Numbered from the stretch's first letter, positions 36,837 to 48,625 are shown. The stretch: 64,000 bases of DNA from Halolactibacillus miurensis (GCF_900116255.1 NZ_FPAI01000002.1:62001-126000), one strand, 5' to 3'. Translations and numbers: made by a program. The notes: a model not told the origin generated them from the letters alone.

Positions 36837-37046
36837 ATGAAGAAACTCGTCATTTTTATTGCGGTCATGCTTGTACTATATTTAATTGAACAAGAATTAA
36901 CGCTTACAACAACGGCAGCTGTCACACAAGGACCCGACGTCTATAATCATCACTCGCATCTTTTTTATGAGATCAGTCAATGGATTGAGTGGCGTGTGAT
37001 TTATGTTTTTGATGTCATTATTCGTGTTGTGGGCAGTTGGTTTTAA
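36837..37046 (+). CDS. Small membrane protein downstream of spoIIP, unrecognised
   Basis: A 69-residue product with an N-terminal hydrophobic segment (LVIFIAVMLVLYLIE, about 4-18) and a second weakly hydrophobic, aromatic C-terminus (VIYVFDVIIRVVGSWF). The RBS AGGGAG precedes the start. It occupies the position of yqxA in Bacillus subtilis (spoIIP-yqxA-lepA), but is shorter than that protein and I see no sequence similarity that I can name. It may be a small spore-morphogenesis protein by context only. Confidence 0.6.
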   Translation: MKKLVIFIAVMLVLYLIEQELTLTTTAAVTQGPDVYNHHSHLFYEISQWIEWRVIYVFDVIIRVVGSWF

Positions 37047-37063
37047 GTAACTGTCAAAAATAA

Positions 37064-37092
37064 TTGAATGATTGGTGATTCACTGCTATAAT
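37064..37092 (+). promoter_or_regulatory. Promoter of lepA
   Basis: TTGAAT (37064-37069), 17-base spacer, perfect TATAAT (37087-37092) preceded by TGC as an extended -10. It gives lepA vegetative expression independent of the sporulation genes upstream. Confidence 0.82.
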
Positions 37093-37132
37093 CAACACTG
37101 TATTGTTGTCGAAAAAATAGGAGTGAAGTAAT

Positions 37133-38947
37133 GTGAATAAAGGAAGAGACCAGAAAAGGGTACGTAATTTTTCAATTATTGCCCATATTGACCACGGGAA
37201 GTCGACGCTTGCTGACCGTATTTTAGAACAAACAAAAGCCCTCACCCAACGTGAGATGAAAGAACAAATGTTAGATGCGATGGACTTAGAACGTGAACGT
37301 GGAATTACGATTAAATTAAATGCGGTACAATTAAAATATGATCATACAGACGGGGAAGAGTATATCTTCCACCTTATTGATACCCCGGGACACGTCGATT
37401 TCACCTATGAAGTGTCACGTAGTTTAGCTGCATGTGAAGGGGCTATTCTTGTCGTCGATGCCGCGCAAGGTATTGAAGCTCAGACACTGGCGAATGTCTA
37501 CTTGGCGTTAGATAATGATTTGGAGATTATTCCTGTCATTAATAAAATTGACTTACCGAGCGCAGACCCTGAGCGAGTGAAGCAAGAAATTACGGATGTG
37601 ATCGGTATTGACGGTGAAGAAGCGTTGTTAGTTAGTGCGAAATCAGGTATTGGGATTGAATCAATTCTTGAAGCCGTCGTTGATCGAATCCCAGCACCTG
37701 ACGGTAATGTGGATGAGCCGCTTAAGGCGATGATTTTTGATTCCCTTTACGATCCTTACCGCGGGGTTGTCGCGTATGTCCGTATTAAAGAAGGTTCGGT
37801 TAAAGTAGGCGATAAGATTAAGATGATGGCCACAGGTAAAGAATTTGAAGTAAATGAATTAGGTGTCTTTACCCCGAAACCTGTCAAGTTAGATAAATTA
37901 GAAGTCGGTGATGTTGGTTACTTAACGGCCGCCATTAAAAATGTCGGTGATTCACGTGTAGGTGATACGATTACGTTAAGCAATAACCCGGCCAGTGAAC
38001 CACTACCAGGTTATCGTAAATTAAACCCTATGGTCTTTTGTGGGTTGTATCCGGTTGATGCTAGTAAATATAATGATTTGAGAGAGGCGCTTGAACGTTT
38101 GGAACTTAATGACTCCTCACTTCAATATGAAGCAGAAACATCTCAAGCGTTAGGATTTGGTTTCCGTTGTGGATTCCTCGGCTTACTACACATGGAGATT
38201 ATTCAAGAACGAATTGAGCGTGAATTTAATATTGATTTAATTACGACGGCACCGAGTGTTATTTATCAAGTTGAAAAAACCGATGGTGACGTGATCTCGA
38301 TTGATAACCCGTCCTTCATGCCAGACGCTCAAGCAATTGAAAAGGTCATGGAACCTTACGTCAAAGCAACCGTCATGGTACCTAACGATTATGTTGGTCC
38401 GGTAATGGAATTGTGCCAGAATAAACGCGGCGACTTTATTGACATGCAGTATTTAGATGAAAATCGAGTCAATGTCGTCTATGAGATTCCGCTCGCAGAG
38501 ATTGTGTATGACTTCTTTGATAAATTGAAATCACAAACGAAAGGCTATGCCTCATTTGATTACGAACTCGTAGGATATAAAGCATCTAAACTTGTTAAGA
38601 TGGATATCTTGCTCAATGGCGATACGATTGATGCGTTATCGTTTATCGTGCACCGTGATTTTTCATTTGAACGTGGGAAACAAATTGTTGAAAAGCTCAA
38701 GAGTTTGATTCCACGTCAACAGTTTGAAGTGCCTATCCAAGCAGCTGTTGGCAATAAAATTGTCGCTCGTTCAACGATTAAAGCGATGCGTAAAAATGTG
38801 TTATCAAAATGTTACGGTGGGGATATCTCACGTAAACGGAAGTTATTAGAGAAGCAAAAAGAAGGTAAGAAGCGGATGAAGATGGTCGGATCCGTTGAAG
38901 TACCACAAGAAGCGTTTATGGCTGTGTTACAGATGGATGATGAATAA
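37133..38947 (+). CDS. lepA: Elongation factor 4 (LepA)
   Basis: Translational GTPase that back-translocates or rescues stalled ribosomes and helps initiation. The 604-residue product has G1 AHIDHGKST, switch [13 protein letters not shown]3 DTPGHVDF, G4 NKIDLP, and the LepA-specific C-terminal domain with [20 protein letters not shown]. The GTG start at 37133 follows AGGAGTGAAG; an ATG two bases before it is immediately followed by a stop in its own frame, so GTG is used. Confidence 0.97.
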   Translation: MNKGRDQKRVRNFSIIAHIDHGKSTLADRILEQTKALTQREMKEQMLDAMDLERERGITIKLNAVQLKYDHTDGEEYIFHLIDTPGHVDFTYEVSRSLAACEGAILVVDAAQGIEAQTLANVYLALDNDLEIIPVINKIDLPSADPERVKQEITDVIGIDGEEALLVSAKSGIGIESILEAVVDRIPAPDGNVDEPLKAMIFDSLYDPYRGVVAYVRIKEGSVKVGDKIKMMATGKEFEVNELGVFTPKPVKLDKLEVGDVGYLTAAIKNVGDSRVGDTITLSNNPASEPLPGYRKLNPMVFCGLYPVDASKYNDLREALERLELNDSSLQYEAETSQALGFGFRCGFLGLLHMEIIQERIEREFNIDLITTAPSVIYQVEKTDGDVISIDNPSFMPDAQAIEKVMEPYVKATVMVPNDYVGPVMELCQNKRGDFIDMQYLDENRVNVVYEIPLAEIVYDFFDKLKSQTKGYASFDYELVGYKASKLVKMDILLNGDTIDALSFIVHRDFSFERGKQIVEKLKSLIPRQQFEVPIQAAVGNKIVARSTIKAMRKNVLSKCYGGDISRKRKLLEKQKEGKKRMKMVGSVEVPQEAFMAVLQMDDE

Positions 38948-38951
38948 TGAT

Positions 38952-38986
38952 AAACCTCACTAGCTTGTGTTAGTGAGGTTTTGTTT
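38952..38986 (+). terminator. Terminator after lepA
   Basis: AAACCTCACTA opposes TAGTGAGGTTT across an 8-base loop, followed by TTGTTT. Confidence 0.85.
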
Positions 38987-39061
38987 GACTTCAACTGAGA
39001 ACTTTTTTAAGATGAATAGGGAATGTGACTAGGATAAAGAGCGCATGCCTTAAATACAAAT

Positions 39062-39083
39062 AATAAACTCCTATGAGTTTATT
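39062..39083 (+). repeat. Perfect inverted repeat upstream of hemW
   Basis: AATAAACTC (39062-39070) and GAGTTTATT (39075-39083) form a perfect 9-base stem with loop CTAT, 20 bases before the hemW start. No T run follows. It could be an operator or a leader hairpin. Confidence 0.6.
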
Positions 39084-39102
39084 GGTAGAAAGAAGTGAAA
39101 CA

Positions 39103-40266
39103 ATGATTACGTCCACATATATCCATATTCCTTTTTGCGAAAAGATTTGTCATTACTGTGACTTTACTAAGTTCTTTTACGAAGAACAGATGGCTGATGA
39201 CTATCTTGATGCGCTTGAACAGGAAATAGCTTACTATATTCATACAAACCATCAACCGATGCGAACCATTTATGTCGGAGGAGGAACACCTACGGCGTTA
39301 AATGAGCGTCAGTTAGAGCGTTTACTTCAGATGATTCAACGCTTTTTTAATGTCGAAGATTGTTTGGAATACACCTTTGAGGCTAATCCAGGTGATCTAA
39401 ATGAAGCCAAAATAAAACTATTGAAAGCTTACGGGGTTAATCGTATTTCAATGGGTGTGCAAGTATTTGATAATGATCTATTAGAAGAGCTTGGCCGCCT
39501 GCATCGAATCAATGATGTTGATGATAATATTAACGCATTAATAAAACATGGCTTAACGAACATTAGTATTGATTTAATGTACGGACTGCCTAATCAGACG
39601 TTAGCAGGATTTGAACAAACATTGGACCGGGCCTTAAGTTATGACTTGCCCCATTATTCTTCGTATTCATTACAAATTGAACCTAAAACCGTGTTTTATC
39701 AGCGCTACATGAAAGGGAAACTGCATAAAGCGCCAGAAGAATTAGAAGCCAACATGTTTGAAATGTTGCTTCGGAAAATGACGGAAAACGGGAAAATCCA
39801 ATATGAAGTCAGCAACTTCGGAGAACCCGGTTTTGAATCTCAACACAATTTAACCTATTGGGATAACCAATATTATTACGGTTTTGGCGCTGGAGCATCC
39901 GGCTACTTACCTCACGAACGTTACATTAATAACCGTCCTTTCCCTGCTTACGTAAAAGCAGCGACAGAACGCGGAGCAGCCGTATTAAATCGAGAAGCCA
40001 TTACGATTAGAGAAGAAATAGAAGAGCAAATGTTTTTAGGTTTAAGAAAACGTTCAGGTGTCGAACGAGAGGTTTTTTATAAGCGCTTTGGTTTTCAATA
40101 TGATGCCTTATACAAGCAAGCCATTAACGAATTAGTTGAAAAAACATGGCTAGAAGATGATGGAGAAACCATCCGGATGACCGATCATGGCCAACTGTTT
40201 GGTAACAGTGTGTTTCAAGCTTTCTTATTGCCCGATGCCTTAGACATAAATAAATATCTCAAATAA
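39103..40266 (+). CDS. hemW: Radical SAM protein HemW (heme chaperone)
   Basis: HemN-like radical SAM protein that binds and delivers heme. The 387-residue product has the Fe-S site PFCEKICHYCDFTKF near the N-terminus (CXXXCXXC, then F rather than the extra cysteine of HemN), YVGGGTPTAL and SIDLMYGLPNQT. ATG 39103 lies after GAAAGAAGTGA and begins at the family N-terminus; an upstream ATG at 39073 lies in the loop of an inverted repeat. The protein is named HemW rather than coproporphyrinogen dehydrogenase for the cysteine pattern. Confidence 0.92.
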   Translation: MITSTYIHIPFCEKICHYCDFTKFFYEEQMADDYLDALEQEIAYYIHTNHQPMRTIYVGGGTPTALNERQLERLLQMIQRFFNVEDCLEYTFEANPGDLNEAKIKLLKAYGVNRISMGVQVFDNDLLEELGRLHRINDVDDNINALIKHGLTNISIDLMYGLPNQTLAGFEQTLDRALSYDLPHYSSYSLQIEPKTVFYQRYMKGKLHKAPEELEANMFEMLLRKMTENGKIQYEVSNFGEPGFESQHNLTYWDNQYYYGFGAGASGYLPHERYINNRPFPAYVKAATERGAAVLNREAITIREEIEEQMFLGLRKRSGVEREVFYKRFGFQYDALYKQAINELVEKTWLEDDGETIRMTDHGQLFGNSVFQAFLLPDALDINKYLK

Positions 40267-40281
40267 ATTCAGGCATCTGGA

Positions 40282-40310
40282 TTGACAACTGGGAACGAAT
40301 TTGATAATTT
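40282..40310 (+). promoter_or_regulatory. Promoter of the hrcA heat-shock operon
   Basis: TTGACA (40282-40287) is a perfect -35. The -10 lies in TTGATAATTT (40301-40310); GATAAT (spacing 15) or TAATTT (spacing 17) are both possible. CIRCE follows immediately. Confidence 0.7.
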
Positions 40311-40320
40311 ATTATTAGCA

Positions 40321-40347
40321 TTAGCACTCGAAAGAGTTGAGTGCTAA
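40321..40347 (+). promoter_or_regulatory. CIRCE operator (HrcA binding site)
   Basis: TTAGCACTC, nine bases, GAGTGCTAA: an exact match to the CIRCE consensus. It lies just before hrcA, so HrcA represses its own operon. Confidence 0.98.
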
Positions 40348-40362
40348 CAGGGGTGAATCATT

Positions 40363-41382
40363 ATGTTATCGACAAGACAACTCTTAATTTTGCAGGTAAT
40401 CATTGATGAGTTTATTCAAACAGCTCAACCGATTGGTTCACGTGCCATCTCAAAAAAGGATGAAATAACATTTAGTCCGGCAACCATTCGAAATGAAATG
40501 GCTGATTTAGAAGACTTAGGTTTTTTAGAAAAGACCCATTCATCTTCCGGGCGTATCCCTTCAGAAAAAGGGTACCGTTATTATGTGGATCATTTACTCA
40601 TGCCGATTGATTTGTCACCACGGGATGAACAAACGATTTCGGGTGTCTTTAATCAGGGCATGGTTGAATTTGAACAAGTCATTCAAAATTCAGTGAATGT
40701 TTTAAGTGAGTTGACGAATTACACATCCATTATTTTAGGTCCTGAAGTGTATGCGACGACATTAAAACAGATTCAAATCATCCATTTATCAAAAACGACC
40801 GCAGTGGCCATACTTGTGACCAATACAGGTCATGTGGAGCACCGATCTTTTTCGATTCCAAAAGAAATTAATCCGCTGGATTTAGAAAAGCTTGTCAATA
40901 TTTTAAATGAGCGGTTAGTCGGTGTGCCCATTATTCAATTGCCTAAGCGACTACAAATCGAGCTTACATCAATTATTGATCATTACGTCAAAGATGTGGC
41001 GACGGCGTTTAAGTATTTAAAAGGGGCTTTATTAGACCAACAGCCCAATAATCTTTACGTCGGCGGTATAACGAATATGTTACTGCAGCCAGAGTTTAGT
41101 GATGTCGCAAAAATTCACTCGCTCTATTCGGTTATTGAACAAGAAGAAACGATGGCGAACATTTTACGTTCACAAGACCAAGGGATTCATATTTCTATCG
41201 GTCAAGAAAATAAAATGACGGAAATGCAAGATTGCAGTTTAATTACCGCCACCTATACGCTTAAAGGTCAACAAATCGGGACGATCGCGTTATTAGGTCC
41301 GAAACGGATGGAGTATTCGCGCGTGATCTCATTACTTGATCGCTTGTCCAATGATATGACAAAGACTTTTAAAAATTGGTAA
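40363..41382 (+). CDS. hrcA: Heat-inducible transcription repressor HrcA
   Basis: Represses the class I heat-shock genes by binding CIRCE, with GroEL modulating its activity. The 339-residue product has the N-terminal winged helix (LSTRQLLILQVIIDEFIQTA and PATIRNEMADLE) and GRIPSEKGYRYYVDHL, then the GAF-like dimer domain. It heads the hrcA-grpE-dnaK-dnaJ order of Bacillus. The RBS CAGGGGTGA is well placed. Confidence 0.97.
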   Translation: MLSTRQLLILQVIIDEFIQTAQPIGSRAISKKDEITFSPATIRNEMADLEDLGFLEKTHSSSGRIPSEKGYRYYVDHLLMPIDLSPRDEQTISGVFNQGMVEFEQVIQNSVNVLSELTNYTSIILGPEVYATTLKQIQIIHLSKTTAVAILVTNTGHVEHRSFSIPKEINPLDLEKLVNILNERLVGVPIIQLPKRLQIELTSIIDHYVKDVATAFKYLKGALLDQQPNNLYVGGITNMLLQPEFSDVAKIHSLYSVIEQEETMANILRSQDQGIHISIGQENKMTEMQDCSLITATYTLKGQQIGTIALLGPKRMEYSRVISLLDRLSNDMTKTFKNW

Positions 41383-41450
41383 CACAAGTAAACGTAGGGC
41401 TCTTTTTTAAGAGTAAGCTATAAGAACAGTAGTTAAGGGAGGTTTCCTGA

Positions 41451-42038
41451 ATGGAAGAAAATAAATCAACGCAAGTTGATGAAGAAACTGTTGACGTTTC
41501 TGAAGAGGAAGTAGAAATCGTTGACGATCAAACAACAGAAGAAACAATGACTGAGGAAAAAGAAGAGCCAGCAGAAGCTGTGGTAAGTCAAGAGGCGTTT
41601 CAATCGTTAGAAAAAGATTATGAGGCGTTAAAAGAAAAAATGCTGCGTTTAAGCGCGGAGTACGATAACTTTAGAAAACGTACGCAACGAGAAAAAGCCG
41701 CAGACTTAAAATACAAAGCACAAGACTTGGCAACAGATCTCGTACCTGTTGTTGATAATTTTGACCGCGCGCTTCAAACCAAGCCGGATGAAAAATCAGT
41801 TGATTCATTCTATGATGGTATGCAGATGATTTATCGTCAATTGATGCAGGCATTAAATCAAGCAGGGGTTGAAGAAATTGACACAGAAGGTGAAACATTC
41901 GATCCGAATTTCCACCAAGCGGTGATGCAAGTGGAAGATGACCAGTATGACTCACAGGCGATTGTTGAGACCTTACAAAAAGGGTATCGCTTAAAAGACC
42001 GTGTCTTAAGACCCGCTATGGTGAAAGTAAATCAATAA
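41451..42038 (+). CDS. grpE: Nucleotide exchange factor GrpE
   Basis: Releases ADP from DnaK. The 195-residue product has an acidic N-terminal extension (about 1-50), the long coiled-coil helix (FQSLEKDYEALKEKMLRLSAEYDNFRKRT split over about 47-75), and the C-terminal beta domain with TFDPNFHQAVM and VLRPAMVKVNQ. It is in the CIRCE operon between hrcA and dnaK. Confidence 0.96.
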   Translation: MEENKSTQVDEETVDVSEEEVEIVDDQTTEETMTEEKEEPAEAVVSQEAFQSLEKDYEALKEKMLRLSAEYDNFRKRTQREKAADLKYKAQDLATDLVPVVDNFDRALQTKPDEKSVDSFYDGMQMIYRQLMQALNQAGVEEIDTEGETFDPNFHQAVMQVEDDQYDSQAIVETLQKGYRLKDRVLRPAMVKVNQ

Positions 42039-42113
42039 ATAATCAACGATCTAATGATCAGATTCATAGTAAATAACGTTTAAACAAACATGACATTTTG
42101 AGGAGGACAATGA

Positions 42114-43943
<1,830 letters not shown>

Positions 43944-43956
43944 TCTCTTTCTTTTG

Positions 43957-43995
43957 AAAAGTCAAAGTCAAGTCTACTTGGCTTTGACTCTTTTC
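43957..43995 (+). terminator. Terminator between dnaK and dnaJ
   Basis: GTCAAAG (43961-43967) opposes CTTTGAC (43982-43988), with inner AAGT/ACTT pairing, and TCTTTT follows. It probably lowers readthrough into dnaJ. Confidence 0.72.
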
Positions 43996-44016
43996 ATGTT
44001 AAAGATCTAAACAATA

Positions 44017-44046
44017 TTGTACTTCTTATTTTGTGCATGTTATGAT
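44017..44046 (+). promoter_or_regulatory. Promoter candidate of dnaJ
   Basis: TTGTAC (44017-44022), 18-base spacer, TATGAT (44041-44046) with TGT before it as an extended -10. It allows dnaJ-prmA expression independently of CIRCE. Confidence 0.6.
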
Positions 44047-44086
44047 TACATTTATGTGAAACAAGAAGTGACGGGAGTGAAAATCT

Positions 44087-45202
44087 ATGAGTAAACGTGA
44101 TTATTATGAAGTACTAGGACTTGAAAAAGGTGCTTCAAAAGAAGAAATTAAAAAAGCCTATCGTAAACTCGCTCGGAAATATCATCCGGACGTAAACAAA
44201 GATACGGATGCTCCAGATAAATTTAAAGAAGCAAAAGAAGCGTATGAAGTATTAAGCAACGATCAAAAACGGGCACAATATGACCAGTTTGGTCACGCAG
44301 GTCCACAGCAACAAGGATTTGGTGGTGGCGGCTTCGGCGGCGAAGATTTTGGCGATATTTTCGATATGTTTTTCGGTGGCGGCAGACGTCGTGATCCAAA
44401 TGCCCCGCGTCAAGGTAATGACTTACAATATACAATGGTCTTAGGTTTCGAAGAGGCGATTTTTGGTAAGGAAACAGACATTTCGATACCAAAAGAAGAA
44501 GACTGCGAGACGTGTCACGGTAGTGGGGCAAAACCTGGAACAAAACCAGAAACATGCCAACACTGTAACGGAACGGGTCAACTCAATGTTGAACAAAACA
44601 CCCCATTTGGTCGTGTCGTTAATAAACGGGTCTGTCACCACTGTAATGGAACCGGACAAGAGATTAAAGAAAAATGTCCAACGTGTCACGGACAAGGTCG
44701 TGTGAAAAAACAGAAGAAAATTCATATTAAGATTCCAGCAGGTATCGATGATGGTCAACAAATTCGTGTGCCTGGCAAAGGTGAAGCGGGTGTGAATGGT
44801 GGACCAAGTGGCGATCTCTATGTTGTTGTGCAAGTAAAACGTCACGAATTTTACCAACGCGAAGGCGATCATATTTTCTGTGAAATGCCGATCACCTATA
44901 CCCAAGCAGCGTTAGGCGATGAAATTGAAGTACCGACTGTCCACGGAAAAGTTAAACTAAAAGTACCATCAGGTACGCAAACGGGCAAGACGTTTAGGTT
45001 AAAAGGCAAAGGCGCACCCAATGTACGTGGCTATGGTCATGGTGATCAACATGTTAAGATTCGTGTCATTACCCCAACTAACTTAACAGAACGTCAAAAA
45101 GAGCTCCTTAGAGAATTTAATGAATTAAGCGGAAATGAGCCGATGGATGAAAATGAAGGGTCCTTTTTCGATCGAGTAAAACGTGCCTTTAAGGGTGAGT
45201 AA
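44087..45202 (+). CDS. dnaJ: Chaperone DnaJ (Hsp40)
   Basis: Co-chaperone that stimulates DnaK ATPase and binds unfolded proteins. The 371-residue product shows the J domain (about 1-70, with KYHPDVNKD), a Gly/Phe linker ([16 protein letters not shown]), four CXXCXGXG zinc modules ([32 protein letters not shown]), and the C-terminal substrate domain. It is of the type I class. Confidence 0.97.
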   Translation: MSKRDYYEVLGLEKGASKEEIKKAYRKLARKYHPDVNKDTDAPDKFKEAKEAYEVLSNDQKRAQYDQFGHAGPQQQGFGGGGFGGEDFGDIFDMFFGGGRRRDPNAPRQGNDLQYTMVLGFEEAIFGKETDISIPKEEDCETCHGSGAKPGTKPETCQHCNGTGQLNVEQNTPFGRVVNKRVCHHCNGTGQEIKEKCPTCHGQGRVKKQKKIHIKIPAGIDDGQQIRVPGKGEAGVNGGPSGDLYVVVQVKRHEFYQREGDHIFCEMPITYTQAALGDEIEVPTVHGKVKLKVPSGTQTGKTFRLKGKGAPNVRGYGHGDQHVKIRVITPTNLTERQKELLREFNELSGNEPMDENEGSFFDRVKRAFKGE

Positions 45203-45225
45203 ATAAAGAAGAGAGAGTGATTGTC

Positions 45226-46173
45226 ATGAACTGGTCCGAACTCTGTATTCATACGACCAATGAAGCGATTGAACCGATATCGAATATTTTGCATGAAGCA
45301 GGAGCAAGTGGTGTTGTTATTGAAGATAAGGCAGACTTTTTAAAAATACGAGAAAATGTCTTCGGCGAAATCTATGATTTAGACCCAGAGGATTATCCAG
45401 AAGAAGGCGTCATTCTTAAGGCGTACTTGCCAGTGAATAGTTTTCTAGGTGAGACGGTGGACCAAATCAAACAAGCGATTAATCAATTGATGGCCTATGA
45501 TATTGATTTAGGTTTAAATAAAGTGTCTGTAAGTGAAGTTAATGAAGAACAATGGGCGACCGCTTGGAAGAAGTATTATAAACCGGTTAAAATATCAAAT
45601 CATATTACGATTACACCGACATGGGAAGAGTATACACCGGTTAGTGCAGATGAGTTAATCATTGAACTAGACCCAGGTATGGCGTTTGGAACGGGGACAC
45701 ACCCGACAACAGTATTAAGTATCCAAGCGATTGAAAATTATCTATCAGATCATGACACAGTCATTGATGTTGGTACTGGTTCGGGTGTCTTAAGTATCGC
45801 CGCGGCAAAACTAGGTGCCAGTCATATCGATGCGTATGATTTAGATGAAGTCGCTGTTCATTCAGCACGCATTAATACAAAGTTAAACCACGTTCATGAC
45901 CAAGTGACGATCAAACAAAACAATTTACTCGAAGGTGTCGATAAAACAGTCGATATCGTGGTGGCGAATATATTAGCTGAAATTATTCTCTTGTTTGAAA
46001 ATGATGCTTTCAAAGCTCTTAAACCGGGAGGATATTTCATCACGTCTGGCATCATTATGCAGAAAAAAGATCATGTCAAACAGGCATTAATAGATGCAGG
46101 TTTTGACATTGTTGAAGTAAACCAGATGGAAGATTGGATTTCCATTGTGGCTAGAAAGCCAGAAAACGAGTAA
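45226..46173 (+). CDS. prmA: Ribosomal protein L11 methyltransferase
   Basis: Trimethylates L11. The 315-residue product shows the N-terminal substrate domain with [15 protein letters not shown]-type sequence ([14 protein letters not shown]) and SAM motifs GTGTHPTT and [20 protein letters not shown] 45226 is preferred to GTG 45217 because AGAGAGAG lies properly before it, and this begins at the family N-terminus [11 protein letters not shown]. It is the first of a prmA-rsmE-mtaB run. Confidence 0.94.
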   Translation: MNWSELCIHTTNEAIEPISNILHEAGASGVVIEDKADFLKIRENVFGEIYDLDPEDYPEEGVILKAYLPVNSFLGETVDQIKQAINQLMAYDIDLGLNKVSVSEVNEEQWATAWKKYYKPVKISNHITITPTWEEYTPVSADELIIELDPGMAFGTGTHPTTVLSIQAIENYLSDHDTVIDVGTGSGVLSIAAAKLGASHIDAYDLDEVAVHSARINTKLNHVHDQVTIKQNNLLEGVDKTVDIVVANILAEIILLFENDAFKALKPGGYFITSGIIMQKKDHVKQALIDAGFDIVEVNQMEDWISIVARKPENE

Positions 46174-46186
46174 AGGGTGAGGCGTG

Positions 46187-46936
46187 ATGCAATATTATTT
46201 TGTTGATAAAAATCAGTGGCAAGGTGATCAAGTCACCATTACAGGCGATGATTATCATCATATTGTCAATGTGATGCGAAAAAAAGTAGACGATCATGTT
46301 ATCTGTAGTCATCCTGAAGGCAAACAAGCGATCTGTCAAATTACAGCGGTAGATGATGATATTACCCTGCGAATCATCGATTACTTAGATGCCACGACAG
46401 AATTACCGATTGATGTCACCATTGTACAAGGACTACCCAAAGGCGATAAATTGGACTGGATCGTGCAAAAAGCTACCGAGCTTGGCGCACGATCTTTTGT
46501 GCCGTTTAACGCTGTACGTTCCATTGTAAAATGGGATAAGAAAAAAGAAGGAAAGAAACTGGACCGACTGAGAAAGATTGTAAAGGAAGCAAGTGAACAA
46601 TCGCATCGACAAATCTTACCCGAGATCCACTCTGTTCAGACACTGGCTAATGTTGTAGAATTAAGTCAAGGGTATGACCACTTATTTATGGCCTATGAAG
46701 AAACCACGCGAGAACTTGCCTCAGCAAAACTCTCTCATCGTTTTAAGCGGATTCAACCAGGTGATCGCGTCCTGATTGTCATTGGACCAGAAGGTGGCCT
46801 AGATGAAAAAGAAGTCCGTGCCTTCTATGAAGCCAATTTTCAAGCAATTCGTTTAGGGCCAAGAATATTGCGGACAGAAACCGCCCCTTTATACTTATTA
46901 TCAGCATTATCTTATTATTTTGAAGAAACGGAGTGA
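46187..46936 (+). CDS. rsmE: 16S rRNA m3U1498 methyltransferase RsmE
   Basis: SPOUT-class enzyme that methylates U1498 of 16S rRNA. The 249-residue product has a PUA-like N-terminus (QYYFVDKNQW), TKGDKLDWIVQKATELG-type VQGLPKGDKLDWIVQKATEL, and the knot motif VIGPEGGLDEKE and RLGPRILRTETAPL. ATG 46187 is spaced 4 bases from AAGGGTGAGG; GTG 46184 is the alternative. Confidence 0.93.
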   Translation: MQYYFVDKNQWQGDQVTITGDDYHHIVNVMRKKVDDHVICSHPEGKQAICQITAVDDDITLRIIDYLDATTELPIDVTIVQGLPKGDKLDWIVQKATELGARSFVPFNAVRSIVKWDKKKEGKKLDRLRKIVKEASEQSHRQILPEIHSVQTLANVVELSQGYDHLFMAYEETTRELASAKLSHRFKRIQPGDRVLIVIGPEGGLDEKEVRAFYEANFQAIRLGPRILRTETAPLYLLSALSYYFEETE

Positions 46937-46940
46937 GAAG

Positions 46941-48281
46941 ATGACGACAGTTGCCTTTCATACGTTAGGTTGTAAAGTAAATCAATATGAAACAGAAGGA
47001 ATATGGCAGTCATTTAAAGATCAAGGATATGAACGCGTTGATTTTGAATCCATCGCAGATATTTATGTGATTAACACGTGTACTGTGACGAATACAGGCG
47101 ATAAGAAGTCACGTCAGGTCATTCGTCGTGCGATTCGAAAGAATCCAGAAGCGGTGGTCTGCGTAACAGGTTGCTACGCCCAGGTATCACCGGGTGAAGT
47201 TATGGAGATTCCTGGTGTCGACGTCGTTGTTGGTACCCAAGACCGCGCGAAGATGATTGACTATATTGAACAACACATTGAGACGCGCGAACCAGTAAAT
47301 GGTGTCTCAAACATCATGAAAAATCGGGTCTTTGAAGAAATGGACGTACCAGATTTTTCTGACCGAACTCGAGCAAATCTTAAAATTCAAGAAGGATGTA
47401 ACAATTTCTGTACATTTTGTATTATTCCGTGGTCACGTGGCTTATTGCGCTCGCGAGAACCAGAAAATGTGATCCAACAAGCGCAACAATTAGTCGATGC
47501 AGGCTATAAAGAGATTGTTTTAACAGGTATTCATACCGCAGGCTATGGTGAAGACTTTACCGCATATGACTTTGCTGATTTATTATCTGATTTAGAGACC
47601 AAAGTCGATGGCTTAAAGCGGATTCGTATTTCATCGATTGAAGCGAGCCAAATTACAGAAAAAGTGATGCAAGTGATTGACCGCTCAGAGAAAATTGTCC
47701 GTCATTTACATGTCCCACTTCAAGCAGGGTCTGACACCGTTTTAGAACGGATGCGACGGAAATATTCAACAGAATTTTACAAATCACAAATTGATCGACT
47801 TAAACAAGCTTTACCAGGTTTAGCGGTCACGTCTGACGTCATTGTTGGTTTCCCAGGGGAAACGGACGCAGAATTTATGGAGACGTATCGCTTTATCCAA
47901 GAGATTGGCTTCTCTGAGCTTCATGTGTTTCCGTACTCGAAACGAACAGGTACACCGGCTGCTAAGATGGCTGACCAAGTGAATGATGAGACGAAAAATG
48001 ATCGGGTACATAAACTAATGGCCCTATCAGAACAACAAGCAAAAGTCTATGCGAGTCATTATGAAGGAGACGTTGTTGAAGTGATTCCTGAAGAAGTTGA
48101 GGAAGTTAACGGAGAAACATTATTGACGGGTTACTCTGATAATTATATGCGTCTTCAATTTGCGGGTGATGCGTCAATGATTGGAGAGATTGTCCGGGTA
48201 AAACTGACAAAAGCCGGTTATCCAATCAATCAAGGTGAATGTGTGCGCGTCATGTCAGAACCGCGATTAACTGAAGTATAA
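46941..48281 (+). CDS. mtaB: tRNA (N6-threonylcarbamoyladenosine-37) methylthiotransferase MtaB
   Basis: Radical SAM enzyme that methylthiolates t6A37. The 446-residue product has the N-terminal MTTase domain (TLGCKVNQYETE with conserved cysteine, VINTCTVTNTGDKKSR, VTGCYAQ), the radical SAM site GCNNFCTFCIIPWSRG, and a TRAM domain near the C-terminus. ATG 46941 follows GGAGTGAG; an earlier ATG at 46920 would overlap rsmE and lacks a site. Confidence 0.94.
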   Translation: MTTVAFHTLGCKVNQYETEGIWQSFKDQGYERVDFESIADIYVINTCTVTNTGDKKSRQVIRRAIRKNPEAVVCVTGCYAQVSPGEVMEIPGVDVVVGTQDRAKMIDYIEQHIETREPVNGVSNIMKNRVFEEMDVPDFSDRTRANLKIQEGCNNFCTFCIIPWSRGLLRSREPENVIQQAQQLVDAGYKEIVLTGIHTAGYGEDFTAYDFADLLSDLETKVDGLKRIRISSIEASQITEKVMQVIDRSEKIVRHLHVPLQAGSDTVLERMRRKYSTEFYKSQIDRLKQALPGLAVTSDVIVGFPGETDAEFMETYRFIQEIGFSELHVFPYSKRTGTPAAKMADQVNDETKNDRVHKLMALSEQQAKVYASHYEGDVVEVIPEEVEEVNGETLLTGYSDNYMRLQFAGDASMIGEIVRVKLTKAGYPINQGECVRVMSEPRLTEV

Positions 48282-48346
48282 TCACGCTTTCATCTTGATG
48301 TTTCTCGTTTTTTTGTCAAAGTTCTTGTTTGTTTGAAAACAAAACA

Positions 48347-48375
48347 TTGACCTAAAAATATCTATATATTATAAT
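48347..48375 (+). promoter_or_regulatory. Promoter of rpsU
   Basis: TTGACC (48347-48352), 17-base spacer, perfect TATAAT (48370-48375), about 77 bases before the rpsU start codon. Confidence 0.85.
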
Positions 48376-48383
48376 GTCATAGA

Positions 48384-48411
48384 GACATTTTTCGCCTATG
48401 GCTAAAATGTC
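48384..48411 (+). promoter_or_regulatory. 5' leader hairpin of rpsU
   Basis: GACATTTT (48384-48391) opposes AAAATGTC (48404-48411), with an inner GCC/GGC stem over a TAT loop. It lies at the very 5' end of the predicted transcript and is not followed by a T run, so it is not a terminator. It may act as a ribosomal-protein or stability element. Confidence 0.6.
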
Positions 48412-48451
48412 CTATTAAAATGTTGGATGCTTCGGAGGGAGGGAAATTAGC

Positions 48452-48625
48452 ATGTCAAATACAACTCGCGTTCGTAAAAACGAGTCTCTTGAAGATGCTC
48501 TTCGTCGCTTTAAACGCAGTGTATCAAAATCAGGTACAATGTCTGAATATCGTAAGCGTGAATTTTATGAAAAACCTAGCGTAAGACGTAAGAAGAAATC
48601 TGAGGCGGCTAGAAAGCGTAAGTAA
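48452..48625 (+). CDS. rpsU: Small ribosomal subunit protein bS21
   Basis: bS21 sits on the 30S platform near the anti-Shine-Dalgarno. The 57-residue basic product reads [20 protein letters not shown] after Met, then [20 protein letters not shown] and a lysine/arginine tail ending RKRK. The RBS GGAGGGAGGG is very strong. The gene is followed by yqeY, as in Bacillus subtilis, and preceded by mtaB. Confidence 0.97.
   Translation: MSNTTRVRKNESLEDALRRFKRSVSKSGTMSEYRKREFYEKPSVRRKKKSEAARKRK

Noticed and set aside
41671-41955. Reverse open frame inside grpE
   Set aside because: Shadow frame; composition follows the grpE codon pattern and no start signal is present.
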